Shown here in pieces: positions 11,042 to 19,826 of a stretch of DNA of 64,000 nucleotides. The position numbers were made by a program, and so were the translations under genes. This DNA is from Nitrospirillum amazonense. Lineage in GTDB: Bacteria > Pseudomonadota > Alphaproteobacteria > Azospirillales > Azospirillaceae. The notes beneath the pieces are model-generated. The model did not search any database. It had not been told where the DNA came from and worked only from the letters and a program-made list of their open reading frames with translations. Each line of letters opens with the position of its first letter. The first letter of the stretch is position 1. The stretch is taken from NCBI RefSeq assembly GCF_007828045.1, contig NZ_VITN01000025.1, forward strand, positions 1 to 64,000, given 5' to 3'.

Positions 11042-11809
11042 CTACTTCGGCTTGCGGAACCTGAAGACGAACTGGTCGGTGTGGCCACGCAGCGCCGGAT
11101 CGAAGACCTTGAGCGTGTGGTTGTCCGCCGTGTTGCGCAGGGCGTCGTCCTGGCCGTCGAACACGAAGCCCGCCGCCTCCACCTCCTTCTTCACCGTTTC
11201 GGGATCGATACGGTGCAAGGTGTCCGTGTCGCGCAGGCCCGAACCCGCCTCGCCGGCATGGTCCAGCACGATATAGACGCCGCCGGGCTTCAGCGCGCTG
11301 AAGATAGCCTTGTTGAAGGCCGCCACGTCCGCCGGGCCCAGGAAGGCGTCATGTAGGTCGTGGTAGTTCTGCGAGGTCCAGACCACATCGACCTTTTCCG
11401 GGATGGACGGGGCGTTCACCGCCTGGATCAGCGGAACGATGTTGCCGTAGGCCTTGTCCTGGGCCAGGGCCTTCTGCCCATCCACCGCCTTTTGCGAGCG
11501 GGTGGCCAGCTCACCGGGCAACAGGCTGTAGACCCGCCCCTTGGGGCCGACCGCCTTGGCGAACAGACGGGTGAAGTAGCCGGCGCCCGGCATGAAATCC
11601 ACCACCTTGTCGCCCGCCTTCACCCCGGCGAAGGCCAGCATCTCGGCCGGCTTGCGGTCGGCGTCGCGATCCTTGTCCGCCTGGGGCCGGTTGCTGTCGG
11701 CGACGGCGGCGGTGATCGCGGGTGACGGTGCGGTGGCGGCGCTGGCGGCAAGTGCCAGGCTGGACGCGGCCAGCCCCAGGGCCAGCGCGATGACGGAGAC
11801 GCGAGACAT
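11042..11809 (-). CDS. Exported class I SAM methyltransferase-like protein
   Basis: 255 residues. The N-terminus MSRVSVIALALGLAASSLAL ends at an Ala-rich cleavage region, a convincing signal peptide. The body is a Rossmann methyltransferase of the type annotated as predicted methyltransferase (COG4798-like): motif I VVDFMPGAGYFTRLFA, an acidic position in VDVVWTSQNYHD, and LKPGGVYIVLDHAG. The consensus DxGxGxG of motif I reads DFMPGAGY, as is usual in this subgroup. A SAM-dependent enzyme outside the cytoplasm has no obvious cofactor source, so the true role is unclear. Confidence 0.75.
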   Translation of the reverse strand: MSRVSVIALALGLAASSLALAASAATAPSPAITAAVADSNRPQADKDRDADRKPAEMLAFAGVKAGDKVVDFMPGAGYFTRLFAKAVGPKGRVYSLLPGELATRSQKAVDGQKALAQDKAYGNIVPLIQAVNAPSIPEKVDVVWTSQNYHDLHDAFLGPADVAAFNKAIFSALKPGGVYIVLDHAGEAGSGLRDTDTLHRIDPETVKKEVEAAGFVFDGQDDALRNTADNHTLKVFDPALRGHTDQFVFRFRKPK

Positions 11810-11958
11810 TGTTCCCTTCCCTCCCTGGATGTCAGCCTTTGGCCAAGGATGGGTCCCCGATCAGGTCCCTTGCGGCCGGCTGCCGCTAGAAAGTGCGGAG
11901 CCGGCGCCATAAATCAATCCCGCGTCTCTGAAAAAACGACGGAATTGCAACCGCCGGG

Positions 11959-13212
11959 TCATCGCGCCGCAGGGCAGGCGGCCGGGGGTTGGACAGTCCT
12001 GGTGGCGCGTGCCTCGGCGCCTGAAGCGCTCGCCACGGCGCGCCGCCGCCGGGTGGCGGCCAGCAGACCCAGGCCCACGGCCATAAGACCAGCCGACACC
12101 AGGGGCAGCATGCCCACGCCGGCCAGGGGCTCCACCGCGCCGGCGGTGAAGGAGCCGGCGGCCATGCCCACATAAAGGGCCGACGAATTCAGGGCCAGCA
12201 CCAGGCCGCGCGCGTCCGGCGCCAGTTCCACCATGCGCCGCTGCTGCGAAGGCATGAACAAGTCGTTGGCCAGCGCCCACAGCACCAGCAGGGCCAGGGC
12301 GGCCCACAGCCGGGCCGGGGCGCCGGCCATGGCCAGGAACATGGCGGTCAGGCCGCCCAGGCTGACGGCCACCAGCCGGTCGGCGGACCACAGATCGGCC
12401 AGCCAGCGGGCGAGATAGTTGCCGGCCAGCCCCGACAGGCCCAGCACCATGAGGGCCAGCGAGGTCTCCGCTGTATCAGCACCGAAACGATCCCGCAGCA
12501 GCGGGTTGATCAGGGTGACGGTGGTGAACAGCCCCGCCATCTGGCAGACCATGAGGGCGACGCCCCCCGCCACGCCCGGCCGCCGCAGGACGGCCACCAG
12601 TTGCCCCAGGCGCACGGCATGGCCCCGCCCCCGGTCCTTGACCCCGAGCGCCACGGCCAGCGCCACGCCCCAGGTCCACACACCCAGGCCGACGAACAGG
12701 GGCCGCCAGCCGATCTGTTCCCCCAGCCAGGCGGACAGCGGCAGGCCGACGACTGACGCCATGGTCATGCCGCTGAAGACGATGGCCAGGGCCCGGCCCT
12801 GCCGCTGGGGCGGCACCAGGGTGCTGCCCAGGGCCGACACCACCGGCCCGACGCAAGCGGCCCCCACGCCCGAGAGGATGCGCAAGATCAACAGCAGGGG
12901 GTAGCTGCCCACCCCGGCCGACAGCAGGGTGCAGGCGCCCAGGATGCCCAGGCCGGCCAGCAACAGGGTGCGGCGCGGCAGGTGCCCCGCCACCATCTGC
13001 ACCACCGGGGCGGCGACGGCGAAGGTGGCGGCGAAGGCGGACACCATCAGCGCCACCGCACTGGGGGACAAGGACAGCGAGGCGGCGATGGGGGGCAGCG
13101 CCCCGACCACCGCCAGGGTGCCGGTGCCCATGGTGAAATAAGCCAGCGCCAGCAGGCGCAGGGGCCAGGCGGGCCAAGCGGCGGCGGCATCCGGAGAGCG
13201 GGATGGGGACAT
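11959..13212 (-). CDS. MFS efflux transporter (DHA1 type)
   Basis: 417 residues with about 12 hydrophobic segments. The loop 2-3 region carries GHLPRRTLLLAGL, the family signature position, and a motif-C-like GMTMASVVGLPLSAWLGEQIGW lies in TM5, which points to drug:H+ antiport. The C-terminus is a charged cytoplasmic tail. It is divergent from a LysR-type regulator 92 bp away, the usual arrangement for a regulator that controls its neighbour. The exported compound is unknown. Confidence 0.85.
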   Translation of the reverse strand: MSPSRSPDAAAAWPAWPLRLLALAYFTMGTGTLAVVGALPPIAASLSLSPSAVALMVSAFAATFAVAAPVVQMVAGHLPRRTLLLAGLGILGACTLLSAGVGSYPLLLILRILSGVGAACVGPVVSALGSTLVPPQRQGRALAIVFSGMTMASVVGLPLSAWLGEQIGWRPLFVGLGVWTWGVALAVALGVKDRGRGHAVRLGQLVAVLRRPGVAGGVALMVCQMAGLFTTVTLINPLLRDRFGADTAETSLALMVLGLSGLAGNYLARWLADLWSADRLVAVSLGGLTAMFLAMAGAPARLWAALALLVLWALANDLFMPSQQRRMVELAPDARGLVLALNSSALYVGMAAGSFTAGAVEPLAGVGMLPLVSAGLMAVGLGLLAATRRRRAVASASGAEARATRTVQPPAACPAAR

Positions 13213-13243
13213 GATTGCTCACTAACAGGGTTAGGCGATGCCC

Positions 13244-13289
13244 TGGTGAGATAGTTCCCGCTTGGCTATAATTGAAATCGATCATCAAT
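13244..13289 (+). promoter_or_regulatory. LysR promoter with overlapping inverted repeat (operator candidate)
   Basis: TGGTGA (13244-13249), 17 bp, then a perfect TATAAT (13267-13272) forms a promoter for the LysR gene. The inverted repeat ATTGA-N9-TCAAT (13271-13289) overlaps the end of the -10 box and the start-site region, which suits auto-repression. The site also lies upstream of the divergent MFS gene. Confidence 0.55.
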
Positions 13290-13304
13290 ATTAGACCCAT
13301 AACC

Positions 13305-14228
13305 ATGATCGATCTCAGGGGTGTGGACCTGAACCTGCTGGTCTCGCTGGACGCGCTGCTGGACCAGGCCAACGTCACCCGCGCGGCAGCACGCTTGGGC
13401 ATCAGCCAGCCGGCCCTGTCGGCGCAGCTGGCCCGGCTGCGCGACCTGTTCCACGACCCCCTGTTCGTGCCCTCGGAAACCGGGCGGGGCATGGTGCCCA
13501 CCCATCGCGCCCTGGAACTGCAGGCGCCCTTGCGCGCCGCCTTGCAGGAGCTGGAGACGGTGGTGCGCCGGCCGCCGGCCTTCGACCCCCTGACGGCCAC
13601 GCGCGATTTCGCCATCGCCGCCAGCGACAACAGCACGGTGGCGGTGGGGTTGGGCTTGATGGAGCGCTTGCGCGCCGTGGCGGGCGCGGGCATCCGCCTG
13701 TCCTTCCGCGCGCCCAGCGCGGAACGCATCCTGGGCCAGATGCAGCGGGGCGAGGTCGATTTGCTGATCGGCTCGCAGAACATGGTCCAGACCGGCATGA
13801 CGGTGCGCCGCCTGGCGGGGGAGCGCTATCTGGTGGCCCAGCGCAAGGGCCATCCGCGCGGCGCCGGGCCCCTGGACCTGGACGGCTATTGCGCCCAGGA
13901 ACACATCCTGGTGTCCACCAACGGCGGCGGCTTCGTCGGTTTCGTGGATGAGGATCTGGAGCGGCTGGGACGGCAGCGGCGGGTGGCCCTGTCCATCCAC
14001 CAGTTCATGCTGGCCGTGCCCATCCTGCTGGCCACCGACTATCTCTGCGTCCTGCCCAGCCGCCTGGCCCGCCGCTATGCCGAGAAGCTGGACCTGTTCG
14101 ACCTGCCCCTGCCCAACCGGCGCAGCTATGATTTCATGGCCGCCTGGCACCCCCGCCACCAGGCCGATCCGGGCCATATCTGGCTGCGCCAGCAGGTGGC
14201 GGCGGTGGCGGAGGGGATGGGCTGCTGA
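13305..14228 (+). CDS. LysR-type transcriptional regulator
   Basis: 307 residues from the ATG at 13305. N-terminal winged HTH: VDLNLLVSLDALLDQANVTR followed by AAARLGISQPALSAQLARLR, then the substrate-binding domain (about 90-300). A TTG eleven codons upstream is in frame but lies within the promoter, so the ATG is preferred. It most likely controls the divergent MFS transporter, sharing a 92-bp intergenic region with an inverted repeat. The short form and NodD-like N-terminus (MIDLRGVDLNLL) place it in the NodD/LinR-like LysR branch. Confidence 0.88.
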   Translation: MIDLRGVDLNLLVSLDALLDQANVTRAAARLGISQPALSAQLARLRDLFHDPLFVPSETGRGMVPTHRALELQAPLRAALQELETVVRRPPAFDPLTATRDFAIAASDNSTVAVGLGLMERLRAVAGAGIRLSFRAPSAERILGQMQRGEVDLLIGSQNMVQTGMTVRRLAGERYLVAQRKGHPRGAGPLDLDGYCAQEHILVSTNGGGFVGFVDEDLERLGRQRRVALSIHQFMLAVPILLATDYLCVLPSRLARRYAEKLDLFDLPLPNRRSYDFMAAWHPRHQADPGHIWLRQQVAAVAEGMGC

Positions 14229-14243
14229 GGCCTGGCTGCCGCC

Positions 14244-15461
14244 TTAGCCAAACGCCGGCGGCGGAAACAGGCCGGCGATGATGCGCACTGACTGTTCCGC
14301 CAGCGGGCGGTCGGGCTCGATGCTGTCGTCGTTGTAGCCGTAATAGTCGTCCGGCCCCACCGCCTGGAAGACGAAGCCGTCACGCCGCGGCACGAAGGAC
14401 ACGCCGTTATAGAACAGGCCGTAGTGCACGTCCTCCTGCGGGATCATGCGCGCCAGCTGGCCCCGCACCGGGATGATGGAGGTGTCGCCCATCAGGGCGC
14501 GGGCGCCATAGCCGGTGCAGTTCACCAGCACCTTCTGGGCCACGCCGGCGAAATCCGCCGGGGTGTGGAACTCCCGCACCTCGATGCGGCCGCCATTGGC
14601 GTGGAACTCATCCAGCAGCAGGCGGGCATAGCTGGAGATGTTGAACACCATGTTGGTGTTGCGCCGGACCAGGCGCGCGCCGAAGGGGTGCAGGCCCGCC
14701 GGCACCTCGGCGGAATGGGGCGTCAGGTCAGGCAGCAGGTCGTGGCGCAGACTATCAGCGAAGGGCGGGCGATTGTCGGGCTTCTCCTCCTCCTCGTGGT
14801 CCTTCCGATCCGCCACATTGTAGTTGTCCACCCACTCGATAGGCGTGCCGGGCAGGCCCAGCAGGCTCTGGTAGGCCTGGAAGGACGTCAGGCACATGCG
14901 CGCCCACAGGGCCTTGAACGCCGGCGTCGCGTACTGTTCCAGGCAGATGCGCGAATCCGGCGACCAGACGCCGGTGGCGAAGCTGGACCGGGTGTCGGGC
15001 GGCAGATCCTTGGCATAGATGGTGACCTTGGCGCCGGCGCGCTGCAACTGCAGCGCCGTGGTCAGGCCGATGGCACCGCAGCCGATGACGGCGACGTCGC
15101 GCTCACCCAGGGCCATGGCCTTCTCCGTGGCCACCAGGCCCGTGCCCCAGGACAAGGACCAGCCGCTGCCGCCATGGCCGTAATGGTGGACTACCAGCTT
15201 CTGGCCGATGCGCTCCACCTCCAGCCGGGGGCCCTGGGCGCGGAAGGGGCGCGTACAGACGGTGATGCGGGTGATGCGGTCGGGCGTGGCCCGGATGGGC
15301 GTCAGCGCCAGGGGCGACCGCGCCGCCTCCGGCGCGCCGCCGTGCCGGCCCCCCTCCCCATTGACCGCGCACCCGGCCAGCATCAGCGCGGCGCCCGCAC
15401 CAGCCAACAGATCGCGGCGGCCCACGCCCACGGCCAGACCCTTCCTCCGCTCCACCGCCAT
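14244..15461 (-). CDS. FAD-dependent oxidoreductase (D-amino-acid oxidase family), Tat lipoprotein
   Basis: 405 residues from the ATG at 15461; the longer frame upstream has no family resemblance and overlaps unrelated leader. The N-terminus has twin arginines (GVGRRDLLAGAG) followed by a hydrophobic run and lipobox LAGC (Cys about 31), predicting Tat export of the folded flavoprotein and lipid anchoring. The dinucleotide fold reads DVAVIGCGAIGLTTALQLQRAG (GxGxxG), and DAO-type signatures GVWSPDSR and a C-terminal GYNDDS region follow. It probably oxidises an amino acid or amine on the periplasmic side. It is convergent with the LysR gene. Confidence 0.8.
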   Translation of the reverse strand: MAVERRKGLAVGVGRRDLLAGAGAALMLAGCAVNGEGGRHGGAPEAARSPLALTPIRATPDRITRITVCTRPFRAQGPRLEVERIGQKLVVHHYGHGGSGWSLSWGTGLVATEKAMALGERDVAVIGCGAIGLTTALQLQRAGAKVTIYAKDLPPDTRSSFATGVWSPDSRICLEQYATPAFKALWARMCLTSFQAYQSLLGLPGTPIEWVDNYNVADRKDHEEEEKPDNRPPFADSLRHDLLPDLTPHSAEVPAGLHPFGARLVRRNTNMVFNISSYARLLLDEFHANGGRIEVREFHTPADFAGVAQKVLVNCTGYGARALMGDTSIIPVRGQLARMIPQEDVHYGLFYNGVSFVPRRDGFVFQAVGPDDYYGYNDDSIEPDRPLAEQSVRIIAGLFPPPAFG

Positions 15462-15656
15462 GCCATCCCCCTTGTTGATTGCGGGGCGCTCCTTGAGGCG
15501 CCAGCGCCAGGAAACGATAGGGTAAAAGATTATCCTGAGAAACCAGGAGTTTGGCCACGTAGAGAGAACCACGGGGCAGCGGGCGCCCCACCAGCCGCAC
15601 TTTGCCAAGCACGGATTGGCGGCACCTTGGAACAAGGCGGGACGCTGGAGGGAGAA

Positions 15657-15732
15657 TGGTGGGCCCGGCAGGACTCGAACCTGCAACCAGACCGTTATGA
15701 GCGGCCGGCTCTAACCGTTGAGCTACAGGCCC
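15657..15732 (-). tRNA. tRNA with CAU anticodon, probably tRNA-Ile2 (lysidine type)
   Basis: A complete 76-nt cloverleaf including an encoded CCA. Acceptor GGGCCTG/CGGGCCC, D stem GCTC/GAGC, anticodon stem GGCCG/CGGTC with loop CTCATAA (anticodon CAT), T stem GCAGG/CCTGC with loop TTCGAGT. CAU could mean Met or Ile2. The pairs C4-G69 and C5-G68 are those used by E. coli TilS to recognise tRNA-Ile2, and the overall sequence resembles ileX rather than elongator Met. tilS itself is at 61078-62559. It is not the initiator, which has three G-C pairs in the anticodon stem. Confidence 0.9.
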
Positions 15733-16343
15733 ACGCGGGGCGCACTTTGCCGGGTGAGGCGGCGGGTTGCAACACTCTTCATAAATTTTTTGCGACACCG
15801 TCCAAACCGTTGGAAATGCGCCGCTATCCTTTTGATTCGGCGTATGTTGGCGGGTGAATGCCATGTTGCCGGCTCAGGACTGAGGTGCTACCTTTGCAAG
15901 GCTTGGGACGGTACCGGTATCCTTTGTCCAGGCGGCAAATGGCCGCGCTGTCACTTTGGGTAGCGGTAACAGGCACCAGGCGAACGCGGGCCCCCGCATC
16001 AGGGTGACCCGCATGAGGTTCCGGCCAACGGGGCCCGCCAAAGCGGTTGAGTGTCGGGTTCGGGGCCATTGCGTGCCTCGGCACCAGGGGGACGAACGCG
16101 AAGGGGGGGCCAGCGGCAGCAATCCGACATACATGCCTGGTTCGGGCAAGCCTGGTTCGAGCAGGCTTGGTTTGAGATGTCCCGCAGGTGGACCGCCCGG
16201 TTGGCCCTGTCCATCACCAGGCCCACGGGGGCCGTTCATGGCACGACGCGTCCGCCCGCCCCGGAGACCCTCCGGCAACGGCGGAAGCGCCCGTACCGCC
16301 CCCGCCGCAGTCAATACCAGAACATCCATGGGAGGAAGTCACG
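15733..16343. other. 611-bp gene-free region between the tRNA and the MHS transporter
   Basis: No ORF here resembles a protein. It contains the promoter side of the tRNA and, at 16135-16179, a three-unit 15-bp tandem repeat. A good Shine-Dalgarno (GGAGG, about 16331) lies at its right edge for the transporter. No terminator or riboswitch was recognised. Confidence 0.5.
16135..16179. repeat. Degenerate 15-bp tandem repeat (3 units)
   Basis: Units GCCTGGTTCGGGCAA, GCCTGGTTCGAGCAG and GCTTGGTTTGAGATG follow head to tail. No coding context is evident. Confidence 0.7.
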
Positions 16344-18014
16344 ATGGCGAACATCGCCAGCAGCAGTACCAAGGGGGCCTCGACCGGCATGACGAAGGAG
16401 GAGCGCAAGGTCATCTTCGCCTCGTCCCTCGGCACCGTGTTCGAGTGGTATGATTTCTATCTGTACGGTTCCTTGGCCGCCATCATCAGCGCCCGCTTCT
16501 TCTCGGGCTTGCCGACGCAGGGCGCCAAGGACGTGTTCACGCTGCTGGGCTTCGCGGCCGGCTTCTTCGTCCGCCCCTTCGGCGCCCTGGTCTTCGGCCG
16601 GCTGGGCGACCTGGTGGGCCGCAAGTACACCTTCCTCGTCACCATCGTCATCATGGGCCTGTCGACGGCCGTCATCGGCTTCCTGCCCAGCTATGACTCG
16701 GTGGGCGTCCTGTCGCCCATCCTGCTGATCTCCCTGCGCCTGCTGCAAGGCCTGGCGCTGGGCGGCGAGTATGGCGGTGCCGCCACCTATGTGGCGGAGC
16801 ACGCGCCCCACGGCAAGCGCGGCGCTTACACTGCCTGGATCCAGATCACCGCCACCGGCGGCCTGTTCCTGTCGCTGCTGGTCATCCTGGCCTGCCGCAC
16901 CAGCCTGCCGGAAGCGGACTTCAAGGAATGGGGCTGGCGCATCCCCTTCCTGGTGTCCCTGGCCCTGCTGGCGGTATCCCTGTGGATCCGCCTGCAACTG
17001 GACGAATCGCCGCTGTTCAAGAAGATGAAGGCGGAGGGCAAGACCTCGTCCTCCCCCATCCTGGAAAGCTTCGGCAACCTCTATAATCTGAAGTTCGTGC
17101 TGCTGGCCCTGTTCGGCGTCGTCGCCGGCCAGGCCGTCGTCTGGTACTGCGGCCAGTTCTATGCCCAGATCTTCCTGAAGAGCACGCTGAAGATCGACCC
17201 CAACACCGCCGACACCCTGGCGGCCGTCGCCCTGCTGTTCGCCACCCCCTTCTTCGTGGTGTTCGGCGCCCTGTCGGACCGCATCGGCCGCAAGAAGGTC
17301 ATCCTGGCCGGCCTGGCCCTGGCCATCCTGACCTACTTCCCCATCTTCCGGGGCATCACCCACTTCGGCAATCCGGCCCTGGAGGCCGCCATGGCCGCCA
17401 GCCCGGCCACGGTCACCGCCGACCCGGCGGAATGCACCTGGCAGCTGAACGTGGCCGGCACGTCCAAGTTCACGTCCAGCTGCGACGTGGCCAAGGCGGC
17501 GCTGGTGGGCAAGAGCGTGCCCTACAGCTCGGTCGACGGCGGCGCCGGTTCCGTGGCGCAGATCAAGATCGGCGACACCGTCATCGACAGCTATAACGCC
17601 AAGGCGCCGGACGCCAAGGAGAAGAAGGCCGCCTTCGATAAGGCGGTGGCGGACGCGGTCAAGGCCGCCGGCTATCCGGCCAAGGCCGATGACGCCGCCA
17701 TCAACAAGCCGGCGCTGACCTTCCTGCTGTGGGTCCTGGTCATCTACGTGACCCTGGTCTACGGCCCCATCGCCGCCATGCTGGTGGAGATGTTCCCGTC
17801 GCGCATCCGCTACACCTCCATGTCCCTGCCCTATCACATCGGCAACGGCTGGTTCGGCGGCTTCCTGCCCGCCATCTCCCTGGCCATCGTGGTCACCACC
17901 GGCCAGATGTACGCCGGCCTGTGGTACCCGATCATCGTGGCCGCCATCACCTTCGTGATCGGCCTGCTGTTCGTGCGGGAAACCAAGGACACGGAAATCA
18001 GCCACGACAAGTAA
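16344..18014 (+). CDS. MHS-family MFS metabolite:H+ symporter with periplasmic insert
   Basis: 556 residues. Start at the ATG 16344 behind GGAGG. The N-terminal half is typical of the metabolite:H+ symporter family (ShiA/ProP/KgtP-like): SLGTVFEWYDFYLYG in TM1, FGRLGDLVGRKYTF in loop 2-3, RLLQGLALGGEYGGAATYVAEHAP in TM4. Loop 8-9 has SDRIGRKK. About 110 residues (343-453) are inserted between TM9 and TM10, a periplasmic loop, with two cysteines (C364, C380) that could form a disulfide. Usual members are about 430 residues. The substrate is probably an organic acid or osmolyte but cannot be specified. Confidence 0.85.
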   Translation: MANIASSSTKGASTGMTKEERKVIFASSLGTVFEWYDFYLYGSLAAIISARFFSGLPTQGAKDVFTLLGFAAGFFVRPFGALVFGRLGDLVGRKYTFLVTIVIMGLSTAVIGFLPSYDSVGVLSPILLISLRLLQGLALGGEYGGAATYVAEHAPHGKRGAYTAWIQITATGGLFLSLLVILACRTSLPEADFKEWGWRIPFLVSLALLAVSLWIRLQLDESPLFKKMKAEGKTSSSPILESFGNLYNLKFVLLALFGVVAGQAVVWYCGQFYAQIFLKSTLKIDPNTADTLAAVALLFATPFFVVFGALSDRIGRKKVILAGLALAILTYFPIFRGITHFGNPALEAAMAASPATVTADPAECTWQLNVAGTSKFTSSCDVAKAALVGKSVPYSSVDGGAGSVAQIKIGDTVIDSYNAKAPDAKEKKAAFDKAVADAVKAAGYPAKADDAAINKPALTFLLWVLVIYVTLVYGPIAAMLVEMFPSRIRYTSMSLPYHIGNGWFGGFLPAISLAIVVTTGQMYAGLWYPIIVAAITFVIGLLFVRETKDTEISHDK

Positions 18015-18040
18015 GCGCGGCTTTGCGGCGCTGAATGGCG

Positions 18041-18071
18041 AAGGGCCCGGACATCCGTCCGGGCCCTTTCT
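18041..18071 (+). terminator. Terminator after the MHS transporter
   Basis: AAGGGCCCGGAC (18041-18052), loop ATCC, GTCCGGGCCCTT (18057-18068), then T-rich. Confidence 0.85.
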
Positions 18072-18131
18072 TCATGGGGCAGCCGAGGCGATCACACGGA
18101 ACCGGTCACGCCCGCCCCTCACGCCCGCCCC

Positions 18132-18845
18132 TCACGCCCGCTGGCGCAGATGGCGGGAGAAGCGCAGGGGTGAGGGCATCAAGCCACCCCAGCCTTTCAG
18201 CGACGACAGCTTCGGAAGCGACAGGGTGGCCATGCCCTTGCCGACCGCCATGACGTTCTCGATCCGGCGGTCGAGGAAGGCCCAGGTGTCGGCATGGTCG
18301 GGCGAACGGTCGCTCAGCCAGTACAGCACGGTGGCGGTCTGCACGGCGGCCAGCAGGGCCCGCTTGGTGTAATAGTTAAAGTCGGTCGACTGGTCGCCGG
18401 CGGCATACCAGGCGGCATCCACCGTGCGGTACAGCAGACGGGCGGCCAGGCCGGCATGGGTGGGCAGCGCCAGGAAGGAGCTGGCGCGCTGCACCGCCTC
18501 CGCCCACGGCGCCAGCAGTTCCAGGCGCACGCGCACGGCCAGGGTGACTCGCGCCCGCACCTTCATCGTGGTCAGGTCCCGGCCCGCCAGCTGCGCCAGC
18601 ACGGCGCGGTCGGCCCAGTCGCTGAACTGCGCCACCACATCGGCCACACCGTCGGGGAACAGGGCCGCCAGCTGGGCCTGCCCCATGCCCGCATCGGCTG
18701 CGCCCTGGCGCAGCGCCGCGGTCGACCAACCGTCGAAGGCCACGTGCGGCAGGACGGCCAGCATCAGCCGGTCGCGCAAAACCAGCCGCTCATCCTGGGG
18801 CAAAGCAGCGGCGGCGGTGTCGGTGTCGGTGTCGGGGGCGACCAT
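18132..18845 (-). CDS. COQ9-family protein (ubiquinone biosynthesis)
   Basis: About 237 residues. The C-terminal half carries the COQ9 signature DQSTDFNYYTKRALLAAV and SDRSPDHADTWAFLDRRIENVM, with a TetR-like N-terminal helical bundle. COQ9 proteins bind lipids and help hydroxylase COQ7/UbiF-type enzymes in ubiquinone synthesis. Three in-frame starts exist (TTG 18863, ATG 18854, ATG 18845); the last has AAGGG nine bases upstream and is chosen, with low certainty. It is upstream of, and convergent with, the terminator of the MHS gene. No other ubi gene is visible. Confidence 0.85.
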   Translation of the reverse strand: MVAPDTDTDTAAAALPQDERLVLRDRLMLAVLPHVAFDGWSTAALRQGAADAGMGQAQLAALFPDGVADVVAQFSDWADRAVLAQLAGRDLTTMKVRARVTLAVRVRLELLAPWAEAVQRASSFLALPTHAGLAARLLYRTVDAAWYAAGDQSTDFNYYTKRALLAAVQTATVLYWLSDRSPDHADTWAFLDRRIENVMAVGKGMATLSLPKLSSLKGWGGLMPSPLRFSRHLRQRA

Positions 18846-18956
18846 GGGAACCATCCCTTGCAACGAGGGCGACCGACCGGCGGCCGCGGGGTTGGCGCGA
18901 GTATAGGCCCGCGTCCTCGCCGTCTCTACCCCCTCGAACGAAAGCGACGGTCCAGG

Positions 18957-19496
18957 TCAACCGGGCAGCCTGGGCACCGACTCGGTGCCGAAATACTTCA
19001 TTTCCTCCGTGAAGCTGAGGAAGCGAAGGTCGTTCATGCGATCCAGGTACAGTACCCCGTCCAGGTGGTCGCACTCATGCTGCACCACGCGGGCATGGAA
19101 GCCCCGCGCCTCGCGTTCCACCACCGACCCGTCCAGGGCCAGGCCGCGATACCGGATGTGGTTATGGCGGGGCACGGCGCCGCGCAGGCCGGGGATGGAC
19201 AGGCACCCTTCCCAGCCGAACTGCATCTCCTCCGACAGGGGCTCCACCACCGGGTTGACCAGCACCTGGACATCGACGGTCTCCCCGCCCGCCCGCTCCG
19301 CCGGGACGCGGAAGACGATGACGCGCCAGCCGACATGCACCTGGGGGGCCGCCAAGCCCACGCCCGAGGAATCGACCATGGTTTCAATCATGTCCTGGGC
19401 CAGTTGGCGGACCACCGCGGGTATCGGCTCTTCCACCGGCACGGCCGGACGGCGCAGCACCGGATGGCCCATGCGGGCGATCTTCAGAATGGCCAA
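18957..19496 (-). CDS. def: Peptide deformylase
   Basis: Metalloenzyme that removes the N-terminal formyl group from nascent proteins. All three motifs are intact: GVGLAAPQV, EGCLSIPG (metal Cys) and QHECDHLDG (metal His residues and catalytic Glu). From the TTG at 19496 the protein is 179 residues, MAILKIARMGHPVLRR; this start is chosen because GGAAGGGGG lies four bases upstream and homology begins here, while the longer frame adds 61 unrelated residues. It is divergent from rpsU. Not paired with fmt, unlike many genomes. Confidence 0.92.
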   Translation of the reverse strand: MAILKIARMGHPVLRRPAVPVEEPIPAVVRQLAQDMIETMVDSSGVGLAAPQVHVGWRVIVFRVPAERAGGETVDVQVLVNPVVEPLSEEMQFGWEGCLSIPGLRGAVPRHNHIRYRGLALDGSVVEREARGFHARVVQHECDHLDGVLYLDRMNDLRFLSFTEEMKYFGTESVPRLPG

Positions 19497-19826
19497 CGTT
19501 CCCCCTTCCCCGGATCTTCGATCAAGTGCCGCCAAGCCCCGCGCCGGCGCGCCCTTACTCCGATATAGGTGGTACCCTGTTAGTTTCCACGGGTTGGGGC
19601 GTCCTGTCACCCCGGAGGCCGCCGCCTGTCCTTTGGATAAGCGATCATGGCCCCATCCCGGCCCATCCCCGGAATGCATGGGGGCCCCGCGCGGCCATGG
19701 CGGGATTCACTTCACAGGGCGGGGGGCCTGTGTTATACCACCGGCCTCCGATCGGGCTGCCTGCGCGACCGTGCGTCTTGGCTATTACCCGTTAACCTTT
19801 TACTCTGTTTGGAGTGGTGACGTCCC
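19497..19826. other. 330-bp divergent promoter region between def and rpsU
   Basis: Contains the strong purine-rich ribosome site of def (19501-19510, minus) and a plausible rpsU promoter, TTCACA (19711-19716), 17 bp, TATACC (19734-19739), which would give a leader of about 80 nt. No gene is seen. Confidence 0.5.

Noticed and set aside
15103-15864. 253-codon frame overlapping the tRNA on the minus strand
   Set aside because: It runs through a certain tRNA and a second gene in another frame; composition is random.
19778-19806. TTGGCT-17-TACTCT as the rpsU promoter
   Set aside because: Transcription would start inside the ribosome-binding site, leaving no usable leader; the upstream TTCACA-17-TATACC pair fits better.
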